From Dallia pectoralis (taxonomy: Eukaryota > Chordata > Actinopteri > Esociformes > Umbridae), in assembly GCA_029465975.1 (NCBI GenBank), contig CM055756.1:12014222-12078221 (forward strand): a stretch of DNA of 64,000 nucleotides, written 5' to 3'. This document shows positions 12,233 to 25,700 of this stretch, piece by piece; the first letter of the stretch is position 1; the number at the start of each line of letters is the position of its first letter. Both the position numbers and the translations under genes were made by a program. The notes below the pieces were generated by a model. It was given only the letters and a program-made list of their open reading frames with translations. It had not been told where the DNA came from and did not search any database.

Positions 12233-13406
12233 GGAGGGAACCAGGACCCAAATGGCAGTCTCACGTCATGGGAAGAGCACTGCATTTGACCAGGGCTATA
12301 GGTCCGATATATGGAAACGCTTGCCATTTGGAAAGCAGAATGTGAGATGGGAAGGGAGGACTTCTGCAGTATTTAGATTTTTTTTTTGGGGGGGGGGGGC
12401 AGAGCGATGGAACTGGAGAACACTGGACTGCCATGATGAGGGGTACAGACTCTACAACTTGTTCTTGCCCAGCGAGAAACAGTGAGAACCGGCAGTGTGG
12501 AGCGTTTCGTTTCAACTTACAATGGAGGCTGTGACTCTTTTTATCACTTTAGATTTGTTTTTTTTTCTCGTCTCTTGACTAAAGAACAGAGACCGATGGA
12601 GGAGAGCGTGCGAGACAAAGTGAGAATAGTGAATGTGAGAAATGGCCTGACGTCCACTCCAGTGGGGAACCACGATGAATCGGTCAGCACTACGGGAGAG
12701 ATCGCTCTTGTGATCTACATCCAAACATGCACGTGCACACACACACACACACACAAGTATACATGCAAATACATACACGACCACATCAACATTCAAACAC
12801 CATATATAAATATGTATTAATAATTATGGTTTGTATTATTTATACATGGACATTTTTAAGTGTTCCGTCCCTAGCTGGGATTATTGGCTGTTATTATTGC
12901 AAATAATAATGTTTTACTAGGGTATACATGAAATGGCCTACCCACAATCCTTTGCTCACTCCTGCTCTAATGCCGAAGGAAAAAAATAAGTGAATGGTTG
13001 GAGGACTGAGTAAAAGTGAGCGAGTGTTACGTTTCTTTATTCCATCTGCTTAAAAAAAGGAGGGGGAATTGTATTTAAAAAAAAACTAAGCAAACTGTGT
13101 TCTTTCTGTTTGTTCTTCAAAAGACAATGAGAGAGGAGTTCACACCTGAAGTAAAAAAAAAAATAAGTATCCGTTCGCTTTATAAAATAAAGCTCTGTGG
13201 TTTTAGAGGTGTAACAACAAAAATGAATAACAAAAATATGTGTCTACTGTTTTCATTTGAACTATATGTTGTTTGTTATGATCATTTTAATTTTGATTAT
13301 TTGAGCTCATCTTTTTCCCTCTGTAAATATTGTATAGTTACTTCAGTCTCAAAAGCCAGTTTTCTTCTGTACATGATCTTCCTGTAATTTGACAAAAGCA
13401 AATAAA

Positions 13407-13420
<14 letters not shown>
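12233..13420 (+). other. prr12: prr12 3' UTR with polyA signal
   Basis: About 1.2 kb follows the TGA at 12230-12232 with no further coding exon. It holds a short CA run near 12737-12755, several A/T-rich stretches, and a canonical AATAAA at 13401-13406 in an A-rich context. That is the best candidate for the end of the transcript. Confidence 0.6.
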
Positions 13421-16427
<3,007 letters not shown>

Positions 16428-16796
16428 TTATGTCATTTTTACAATAACAGCAGCACCAAAGACCCCATTTGTCTTCAGTTGCTGCACAGACAGAGGTATA
16501 TTGTTGCTGTTGGCCATGTTTTTCAGATCAAGGCAAACCTTCTTTTTATCCTCACCAAACCACTTGCGGTTCACCATCTCAGTAAGTGTATCTTCACAAA
16601 GTACAGGAGAGGAAGCATAAGATGAACAGTAAGTTATCGATTTAAGGTGTGTGCACGGATATGCTTTCAACCCACTCCTCCATGCCAACACCATGTTCAC
16701 CTGGCATTCAGTGGATTCACAGAAAACATGTTGATTGTCCCCCCTTTTGTTTTTTTGAACATGGAGAGGTATATTGGTACCATGAAATGATGGCAA
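16428..16796 (-). pseudogene. Out-of-frame 3' continuation of the finger gene
   Basis: An open frame offset from the main finger-gene frame. It holds HVFCESTECQVN, RSGLKAYPCTHLK, MVNRKWFGEDKKK and QLKTNGVFGAAV, ending TGA just before the (TA)/(AC) tract. The regularly spaced Cys/His words and the end beside the CDS suggest this is the original C-terminal part, cut off by a small indel near 16790-16800. Confidence 0.45.
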
Positions 16797-18896
16797 TCCT
16801 CTTTAAATTCATCTTGTGCATGAGATTGCATCTGGGACACCTTTTCTTTAGTACTGCCTTCACACGGACCCTTTGCGTCTGTTCACTAGGGGTGGTTGGC
16901 AGAGAGGTGGTGGTTGGTGTTGTTGGAGATGGGATGGTGGTGGTTGCTGTTGTTGGAGATGGGATGGTGGTGGTTGCTGTTGTTGGAGATGGGATGGTGG
17001 TGGTTGCTGTTGTTGGAGATGGGATGGTGGTGGTTGCTGTTGTTGGAGATGGGATGGTGGTGGTTGCTGTTGTTGGAGATGGGATGGTGGTGGTTGCTGT
17101 TGTTGGAGATGGGATGGTGGTGGTTGCTGTTGTTACAGATGGGATGGTGGTGGTTGCTGCTGTTACAGATGGGTTGGTGGTGGTTGCTGCTGTTACAGAT
17201 GGGATGGTGGTGGTTGCTGTTGTTACAGATGGGTTGGTGGTGGTTGCTGCTGTTACAGATGGGTTGGTGGTGGTTGCTGCTGTTACAGATGGGTTGGTGG
17301 TGGTTGCTGCTGTTACAGATGGGTTGGTGGTGGTTGCTGCTGTTACAGATGGGTTGGTGGTGGTTGCTGCTGTTACAGATGGGTTGGTGGTGGTTGCTGC
17401 TGTTACAGATGGGTTGGTGGTGGTTGCTGCTGTTACAGATGGGTTGGTGGTGGTTGCTGCTGTTACAGATGGGTTGGTGGTGGTTGCTGCTGTTACAGAT
17501 GGGTTGGTGGTGGTTGCTGCTGTTACAGATGGGTTGGTGGTGGTTGCTGTTGTTACAGATGGGTTGGTGGTGGTTGCTGCTGTTACAGATGGGTTGGTGG
17601 TGGTTGCTGTTGTTGGAAATGCTGACATGATCTTTCTTAGAGCTGGGATTGTGCTGGTTATGGCTGGGTGATTCTCCTTGCACAAAGACAGGTGTTTAAT
17701 GAAGTCAGATTTACGTAACAGCGTTGACTGGCAGTGGATACAGTGGTAATGCAACAGTGGACGGCAATGTAACCCACATCTGTGAATGGTATACCCTAAA
17801 CAAGAACATAGAACTATAGATTATTATTTTTTAAGTGTAAATTATGTATAAAATCTGAATTAGGTGTATGATTTCCAAAAACAAATCAGAGAGACAGAAA
17901 CAGTTGTTTTGATTCATTGCTCAAATGGAACTGATCATAAAATGCATGCTGCTTTTAATGCAAATTTTAACTCCAATTGCATTTCCTGAGGGAATGTTTG
18001 AAAACGTTACCTTCATGGAGAACTGCACGACTGAAATGGCTCTCTAGATGGGTTCTGACCTTGCTCAACTTTGTTGAGTGGAACAGAGTTGAACTACAGA
18101 ACGGGCAGTGAAAGACGTTGCAGCATGTGGTGCATCTCTCCAATTCGGGCAAGGATCTCCCTTTTTGGATTGTTATATGCATCTTGAAAAAGAGAACCTA
18201 TTATTCGAATATTTTGAGATCATCTCAATTCAAATATCCCTAGTGCATTTTTTCATCATCTGTCCTACAATGATGCTAACCAAATAATGTCATATTGGCC
18301 ACCATGCAGAACATCACATAAACTACCACATGATGACTGTGGCCTGTAGGCCTGCAGATTAGGCCAAATTGTAACAAACAATTACAACTGCCAAACGTCT
18401 CATTCATGATTGCAAAACAACATCAAAACGACAGGCTAATAACACATGGTAATGCAACCAGGCAGTTTATACTTAACTAATATGGTAAAACAATGAGTAT
18501 GCAAGTTTTCACCCTAATACAGTAAGCTACAGGTAAATCTTACACAACTCACATCAACATACTTTGGCCATCTTTTTAAGTTTAATTAATGTGCTGGATA
18601 GATTTACTTATTATAAAACTCAACAATGATTTATTCAATCATGGCAACGAATTAAGATTCAAGATTCAAAGATTCAAAGTTTTATTGTCATATATACAGA
18701 GTGACTTGCATCAGACTGTACTTCGTAGTAATTAATAAAACTAGAACACAAATTCTAAATTCGTGGGAATTATTTATTAATTCATAGTTAGCAGCTCTCA
18801 CGTTGGCTACGTAAACTTTGCTTCTTTGAAACGTTATAAAATAAAACTTAATTGAATATCGGTACTCACAGTCTGTTTGGTGTCCATGTCGTCCAT
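16717..18896 (-). CDS. Cys/His finger protein with a Thr-rich minisatellite domain, unnamed
   Basis: I cannot name this gene. Three minus-strand exons join in frame to 425 residues: 18870-18896 (MDDMDTKQT, donor GTGAGT), 18011-18182, and 16717-17795. The second exon carries CTTCCNVFHCPFC then HLESHF. The third begins GYTIHRCGLHCRPLLHYHC and continues IHCQSTLLRKSDFIKHLSLC, so two C-x2-C...H-type fingers are visible, probably zinc binding. About 230 residues of ten-residue Thr/Pro/Ser repeats follow, then CPRCNLMHKMNLKR. Just after this the frame seems to slip. From 16796 to 16428 another frame reads HGTNIPLHVQK, then STECQVNMVLAWRSG and TCHLK-like Cys/His text, ending with a stop at 16428. I recall multicopy fish genes with this layout, but that is memory only. 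It is probably a recently broken copy. Confidence 0.5.
16911..17620 (-). repeat. 30-bp coding minisatellite in the finger gene
   Basis: About 23 copies of a 30-bp unit. On the minus strand each encodes ten residues, TATTTIPSPT in the 3' part and TAATTTNPSV in the 5' part. The two subtypes occupy separate blocks with a mixed zone near 17130-17240, a sign of block-wise expansion. All six frames are open across the unit, so length of open frame is no evidence for coding here; the fingers are. Confidence 0.9.
18655..18725. repeat. Dispersed teleost-type repeat tail (AAGATTCAAAG)
   Basis: Three AGATTCAA steps followed by GTTTTATTGTCATATATACA, a motif I recall as common in fish genomes. It lies in the first intron of the minus-strand finger gene. 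Confidence 0.4.
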
Positions 18897-19939
18897 CTTA
18901 AATGAGTGTTTTTGTTAATCCAGTTCGGTAGGTAGCGCTGACACAAAATCTAGGGTCCTGAACCTGCAGCTTGCGGTTGTGCAGGAATACCTTTCTCCTC
19001 CTAACAGCAGCAGCAAAGCTAATTTATTTACCTACCAGTGCAGTGGGACACATTGCAGAGTTAGATTACAGTATGACAATGAAGCTCATAATAATAAGTA
19101 TAGCAATAACTAAGAAAATACGTTTTAAATTCATTACCACAGAGGTATTTGCTATCCAGTATCCAGTAATGTTGTTGTTGCAAACTTACAAAATCACAAG
19201 TGAGGAGAAATGGCGGCGGAACCCCAGAATGCAACGCGCGCCCGGTTAAATACGGCAAATTAACCGTAAAGATATTAAACAGATTTATTCTGTTGGAGAA
19301 ATATAGATTTTTATGTAATGTTACGGATATTTAAAACTAAATATTTTCAAATATATTCCTGGGTAATTTCCCCCCCTAAGGCACACGCGTGCTACTATAT
19401 GCCATTTCTGATGTTAAGTTACAGGTTGTTGTACCCCAAAAGTCCCAATATATGTAATACACTTTGAAATAAATGTAATAAAACAGTGTAATAAAACAGT
19501 GTAATACACTGAAATAAATAAACTTATCATATCTGTATAAGACCTCCCTGTACACCTACCAGTAATATAGTTACCACATATAGTTACTAGACCTACCTGT
19601 AAAACTACCTGTAAAACTAATGTGCTGCAATGTTTAGACAATGGTTTTCCTAAACAGATATGTTGTTCTATCTATAAAAATATACCACATTTACTGGAAA
19701 TGTCCCCATACGTGTAATGCAACACCCTTCATTATCACTAAATAACATGCTGCAGTGGTTGGAAAATTGATTTTTACCTAAAGCAGATATGTAGTTCTAA
19801 ATGAATTTGAACCTTATGTAACTATATCTAACTTTGTTTCCTAAAACATGTCGTGTGTGTGTATAAAATACAAAAAAAGACAAAGTCGTATATTTTTTTA
19901 CAAGCTCATTTAGTAAGTTAGGTGTTTAAGCTAACTATA
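18897..19939. other. Intergenic, nothing recognised
   Basis: A/T-rich spacer between the finger gene promoter and the protamine 3' side. A short G/C-rich patch at 19209-19260 (GCGGCGGAACC, GCGCGCCCGG) could be a promoter fragment of the finger gene. Short repeated words (GTAATAAAACAGT) occur at 19470-19510. No gene is supported. Confidence 0.6.
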
Positions 19940-20047
19940 CTAACGCCTTCTACGGCCGCCACGCCTCCGACGCCGGGACACCTTAACGTTAGCGCGCCGA
20001 CGTCGACGGACGGGACGGCTGGTAGATGCTCTGCGTCTCCTGGGCAT
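19940..20047 (-). CDS. Protamine (sperm nuclear basic protein), salmonid type
   Basis: Protamines replace histones in spermatids and pack sperm DNA through clustered arginines. An intronless 35-codon minus-strand ORF starts MPRRRRASTSRPVRRRRR, has a central ANVKVS, another five-Arg block and ends GGRRRR, then TAG. Nineteen of 35 residues are Arg. The order of Arg blocks, the SRPV motif and the GGRRRR end are those of salmonid protamines as I remember them, with a longer first spacer and ANVK in the middle. A TATA box lies 34 bp upstream of the ATG, giving a very short 5' leader as in trout protamine genes. A CRE lies about 80 bp further upstream. The gene is shorter than usual ORF thresholds. 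I see no frameshift. Chance Arg-rich sequence is unlikely given this agreement. Confidence 0.87.
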   Translation of the reverse strand: MPRRRRASTSRPVRRRRRANVKVSRRRRRGGRRRR

Positions 20048-20080
20048 TGTAAAGTAATGCCTTCTACATGGTGCGAGGGG

Positions 20081-20088
20081 TATTTATA
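20081..20088 (-). promoter_or_regulatory. Protamine TATA box
   Basis: TATAAATA on the minus strand, 34 bp before the protamine ATG. The implied start site is near 20057, leaving about ten bases of leader. Confidence 0.75.
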
Positions 20089-20168
20089 GGGCCACTGCGA
20101 CTATGATTTAGGCGACAAATTGATTAGTTGCAAAATATTTAGCTGATGTTGCATTTTTAAAAGACTAG

Positions 20169-20176
20169 TGACGTCA
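20169..20176. promoter_or_regulatory. Perfect CRE (TGACGTCA) upstream of protamine
   Basis: The full palindromic cAMP-response element, 80 bp upstream of the TATA box. CREM binding to such sites drives many vertebrate spermatid genes, so a role in protamine expression is likely but inferred. Confidence 0.6.
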
Positions 20177-20699
20177 TAGTAGCCTTGCCGTTGCCTAGGT
20201 GATTGCAGGATAAGTGTTAATTCAAAAACAATCATCAATGTTGTGGCGCACCTAACTACACGTGGCAGGAAGGGTTTTATTGCTGATTTAGAAAGCGCAA
20301 AAAAAACATTTTAATCGTGGATTTAGCCTATTTGTGTTGAGGATTATTTTTGAAAATATGATGAAATTAAGCGATCCGTGTTTTTATGCGTCTGTGGTGA
20401 CTTGCCGTAATGCTGTTAAACTATTGGATTTGTTCTCAATCGGCCTACATGATTAAATAAGAAAATTGACTGATTTACCAGATGGTCAATACGCCCAGTC
20501 TCTGTGTGTAATGTCTTTTGTTTTACTTGTGTGTCCTGGGTATACGTGAGCAAAGTGGGTATGAAATACATGTTGATGTAAACAATACAATTGCAAATGA
20601 TTATTCTTATTATATTAAAGCAATTGCATTCAAACGTGCTAAAACACAAGTTTACGTAAATGGACTACATTACCCATCATCCTTAGTGGACCGGTTTCA

Positions 20700-22502
20700 A
20701 GACTGAAGAGAAATAAAATGGCGGCGATAGGTAGGATGGGCCTTTTATTGTGCTTTTAGAAGAAAAAATTGAAAAACATTGAACGCTGCGTTTTAATTAC
20801 AATTGCATGTTAAGACAATAAAGGGCAGTTGAAGATTGTAATTTTTACCGGACTACGTCTGGACCTGGATCAGAGGTAAATAGAGAATTTGAATGATTAG
20901 TGGTGCTAGTGGAGGATAGCTACGCCTGCTAGTACAAGTTCTACTGGGTCCTGCTGCTAGTAGTTACATATCTGATTCGTGTGGAAACATGTAACTATCC
21001 ATAACATTTGCAATTGACATATCGAACTGAATACTTTCCAATTGGGTTGACTAGTTGCTGTGGTTTGTCCGGCTTGTTACAGATCTCACAGACAACATCA
21101 TGCAGTCCCGTTGCATTTATTTTACGTCTAATAATAATGCGTTTGGTAGCAACACAACTAACATGCCAGTTAAATGCTCTATATTAGCACACGTTATCTG
21201 GCTATGCAACATTAGCTGTCACAATAACAGTTGTTAGCTTGGTACTGGTTAGTTACCGGTGTTACTTCACTATCCACCTAACTAGCAGTACCAGGCTCCG
21301 GCCCAATCACGACATGTCTTAATCTCCCATCGCTAGTTCAGATATGCAATAATAACTAGCTGTTAGTCAGATCTGCTCAGCATTTGGCTTTTGCTAACAA
21401 GCTCCGCAGTGAGTCATCCGGTCCCTGTTGGTCACACAACAATGGCAAAACTGTGTCTGTGATTGATCAGGGAATGGCAAGAAAACAACTGCATTAGAAG
21501 CAGGCTGTGTATATTACGGAGACTTCTCGGGAAAGCCACAAGTGCAACACAACGTTATTTGGTCTGGCCCATATTATTGGCATGTCGGATGTTCCCTGCT
21601 CATATGCAGTGATTTGTATGACTGAAACAAGTAATGTGGAGATTCTTTTGACCACAGTCTTCCTATTGTTCACATTGGTGGACATGAACTGATGGAGATA
21701 AAGCCTTCTTCCCAGAAACGTAGGTTTGTGTTCAATAATCTCCATAAAAATTTACTTTTATGAATGAATATTTGAATGACAGTCTAATCAATTTTGTACC
21801 CTGTGCGAAGCGATATTCTTAAACATAATGTGTATATATCTTTAATACTTGAGTAACTGTATACACAACGACAAGGCTCGTAGGATTACAACTTTGCTCA
21901 AATTAAAGTGTTAGGCGATTTTAGAAGTTGTAGGATCACACTTTATAATTTTGTTAATTCTAACATTGCAACATATACTTTACTTTATACATCCTAGAAG
22001 GCAATTAACTAATTTACTTTTTCCTTTTCTGCTCAGGCAGAGAAAAGTCCAGCAAAAGGAAAATCAAGGACAAAGAAAGGAAAAGGACATGTTTGAGTTA
22101 AGACATTGATAGGTAGAGCCCAGATGACGAGCATAGTGATCTGGTGAGTGTCTGTCTTTTGTATGTGTGTTTTAAAGCAGCAGCAGACAAAAGCAATGAT
22201 GATGTAAATGTCATCCAGAAGTGCTCTTGATTTGTCCCAGCTTAATTTTTACCTGCAGCCCAAGTCTTGTATTTTTGTCACACATTTGCGAAACTTGTGA
22301 GGGTAGAGAGTGGGGGTTCGATTCCTACTGGGGACCAGGTCAGAACTGAATGCACTCACTACTGTATGCCCCTTAAGAGTGTCAGATAAATGACTGTAAT
22401 GTAATAACAGCAAATTGGTAACGTGTCAATATTTCTACACAGAGCAGAGGGCTCATCACTGCGTAGTGGACTGTGCACCTCATATAGACAACAGGAAGAA
22501 AG
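20700..22502 (+). other. scaf1: Putative 5' non-coding exons of scaf1
   Basis: Three exon-like segments lead to the large scaf1 exon: a G/C-containing first exon around 20700-20875 (ATGGCGGCGATAGG near its start, donor GTAAAT), 22037-22143 (acceptor GCTCAG, donor GTGAGT) and 22443-22502 (acceptor ACACAG, donor GTGAATG). Stops occur in every frame that could connect to the main exon, so I take them as 5' UTR. Transcript evidence would decide. Confidence 0.35.
22262..22402 (+). mobile_element. tRNA-derived SINE fragment
   Basis: A GGTTCGATTCC B-box with a preceding GGGTAGAGAGTGG and a tail ending GATAAATGACTGTAATGTAA, the usual form of fish tRNA-derived SINEs. It sits in a scaf1 5' intron. Confidence 0.6.
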
Positions 22503-22769
22503 GTGAATGCCCTGTAACCACAGAACTGACCCTGTAACCACACTGAAAATGTTCTACTAAGGCTCTTATCATTTCATAGCTCAAAGGTCTGTGCACATTT
22601 CCCAAAACAAACATCTTTATATCTCTATAATTGCATCTTTTCTTGTTGTTTCTTCCAGGCCTCCTCATCCATTTCTGGCCTTCAGCATTGTTGCAGCCCT
22701 CCTGCCCTTCACAGGCTCCAGGGACTACTGAACGGCGGCTTGCCCAAAGCCCAGCTCCCCTCCTGGGCC

Positions 22770-25700
22770 ATGGACTTAACTCAAACCCCAGGCCTTAAGG
22801 GGAGGGCTGCTGTCCCCCCTAACGGGATCACAGAGACCACCAAGAGCCCCCAGCCCTCTCCCCACTCCACTTCTCCCTCATCCCCTTCTTCTCCTCCCTC
22901 CTCTCCTGCTTCCCCTTCTTCGTCGTCGTCTCCTGGCACCGTGGCAGGAGAAGGAGCCAGCAGCGTGACCCTGGGCGACGTGGTGTCTTCCACATCTGCC
23001 TCCCTGGTTTCCCCATCCTCCCACGACGCCCCCGTTTCATCCGTGATCTCTGACCCTCTGGTTCGCCTTTCTACCTCACACATTGTGCCCACTGATGGGC
23101 AAATTGAGGGCAAAACCGAGATTTACGACCCATTTCACCCCACGGACGGCGAGAGGGATGTAGGGGTGCCTGACGCAGATGAGGAGGAAGGGGAGAAGTA
23201 TGACCCCTTTGACCCAACTGGCTCTCCCCCCTCAGAGAGGGAGGAGGTGGGTGTGCAGGGTGAGGCCAGGAAAGGGAGGGAGAGGGCAAACAGCGCGAGC
23301 AGCCACGACAGTGAAGCCAGAGAGTCAGGGAGGGCGGAGGAGGGAGGTGTGGAGGAGGGAGGTGTGGCAAAGAGCGAGGCACCTCCGGACTCCACTGATG
23401 AAGTACTGTCTGTTCTACCACTGTCCCCACGCTCCCTCCCCCTTCCCCTCCGACGAAAGCTAGATCGAACCAAGGAGCCCCGGGTTAAAGGATGGGAAAG
23501 GAAAGAAAAGGCTGACATCTCTGACCACTCAGAAATCGAGGAGGGGGAGATTGTGGGGGCTGCCGAGAGGGATGGAGGGAAGAGAGACTGGGAAGGAGTT
23601 CTCTCCTCCGGCAGTCCATTTCTCCTCCATGGGGGAGCCAAGCCAGAGCGGATACTCAGAGTCCTGGATGGAGACAGCTTTGTGTCGGTGCGGGCTGAAG
23701 GTGACTGGCCGTGTCCAGTGATGCCTGGTACAGAGGATGGGGAGCCCATGGACGATGATGATGAAGATGTTGATGACAATGATGAGGAAGAGGAGGAAGT
23801 GTTAGAAGAGGAGGTGTTGGTGGTTGGGGCCGGCGATCTGAGAAGGAAGCTGGTCAGCCGCCGGCAAGAGCGATACCGCACCTCCTGCCCTTCCGCCCTC
23901 TCACCTCAGCTTATCCTCCTGCCCTCTGAACCCCGATCCCCCTTCCCCCCAGCTGCCGAGAAGGAGAAGAACCGCAAGTCTTCTAAGAGCTCCAAGGAGA
24001 GGGAGCGGCGAAAGCGGAAGGAAAGCAAGGCGAGCGAGAAAGATGAGAGGAGGCGGAGAAAAAGAAAGGAGAAAGAAGCAGGAGAAAAGAGCGGTGTGCA
24101 GAAGGATAGAGGTGGAGAAAAGGAGAGGGGTCGGGGTAGTCTGAAGGAGAAGAAGCCGGAGGAGGACCGGGGGAGGAGCGGCAGGAGCGATAGTAGGAGG
24201 AGAAAGAAGAGACGACGGAGCACCCCAGAACCGACCGCACGCCCTCGCTCCCGAAACTCTTCAGTCCGACAGACACATGTGGGACGCTCCTGGTCGAACA
24301 CTTCAGAGGACCATCACAGGGACAGGGAGAGAGAGAGAGATAAAAAGACAGACAGGGACAGGGTGAGAGACAGAGGAGAGAGGGACAAGGACAAAGAGAG
24401 AGACAAAGATGAAGAGAGAGACAGGGAAAGAGACAGAGACAGGGAAAGAGACAGGGACAGAGATCGGTACAGAGACAGGGAGCGAGAAAAAACCAGGAGT
24501 AAAGACCACACCCGGGAAAGAGAAAGGAATGGAGACATCAGCCAGAGAAAGAGAGACAGGGAGCGAGACGAGGTCGGCGAATCAACCGGCCGAAATACAG
24601 TCAGCTCCAAGAGATCCAAAGAAAGCACTGAACGAAGGGAGCGGGAGAAGGAAAGCGACTGTGACCGGGAGAGAGACCGGGAACGGGAGAGGGAACGGGA
24701 GAGGCGGCGAGACGGCAGACCTGTGGTCCCGCCTTCCATCCAAGACCTGAACGGCTCAGACCTATTTGCTATCAAGCGCACCATCACGGTCACCACCACG
24801 ACCACAACCACACTCCCCGGATCACCCCCCACGGCGCCCTCCTCCCCTCGTAGCCCCTCCCAGACCTCCGACAAACCTCACAAAAGGAAGAAGAAGAGGC
24901 GGCGACGGCAACACTCAGACGAAGAGCTGGAAGGCAGCATGTGTCTGCGTGGATGCCGCTCCTCCTCGTCGCCTCGATCACGTTACCACGGCTACGATTC
25001 GGATCGCTTTTCAGACAAACTGGATACAGATCTGCTGTCCTTGGATGGGGAGGCCCTGGACTCGGACTACCCCTCTGTAGAGGACTCATTTGCTTCTCCC
25101 CAAGCTCCGGGACCTGCTGCTCCTAGTCCCAAACCGAAGACTACCACCAAACCTGGACACCATCACCTCAAGAAGAAATCCCAAACGGGCAAGAAAGCTT
25201 GTCAGTCGGAAACGGTCTCCGCCTCGAAAGCCAAAAGCAAAGGGCTTTCCACGTCTTTACTCTGCCCATCCCAAGTCGCCACCGGCCCAGCTTCATCCTT
25301 AGCAACACTCCCCTCCCTGGCCAAACGAGGGCGAAAAACGGCCAAGGACAAAGAGCGCGGGGAGAAAAGTGGGAAAAAAGAGTCCGGACGCTCTAGCAGA
25401 TCGAAGAAACTGAACAGTGGGGGGGTGAGGAAAGCCAAGCTGCAGTCCAAGGTGTCTGTGTTGGTGCGTGAGGGCGTGAGCAGCACAACAGGGGGGCCGG
25501 TGGGCTCGGGGAAGCTCGGCATGGACCTCCTCGGGTCGGGCAGCGTGGTAGGAGGCTCTGGCGGGCCAGCAGTCGGGGGATCCATCGCGGTGGTCTTCCG
25601 GCGGGACAACGAGAGCAGGTCTCCGTTCCTGAAACCCTGCTCGGAGCCGTTGTCGCTGAGCGGACGCAACAAGGACTTGGGACACATAGGCAAGCGCAGC

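Noticed and set aside
16649..17671. 340-codon plus-strand frame opposite the finger gene
   Set aside because: It comes from the 30-bp repeat, open in all frames. The Cys/His fingers and splice sites support only the minus strand.
24300..24880. Ser/Leu-rich minus-strand frames inside scaf1
   Set aside because: Shadows of the Arg/Asp/Glu-rich coding strand of the large scaf1 exon.
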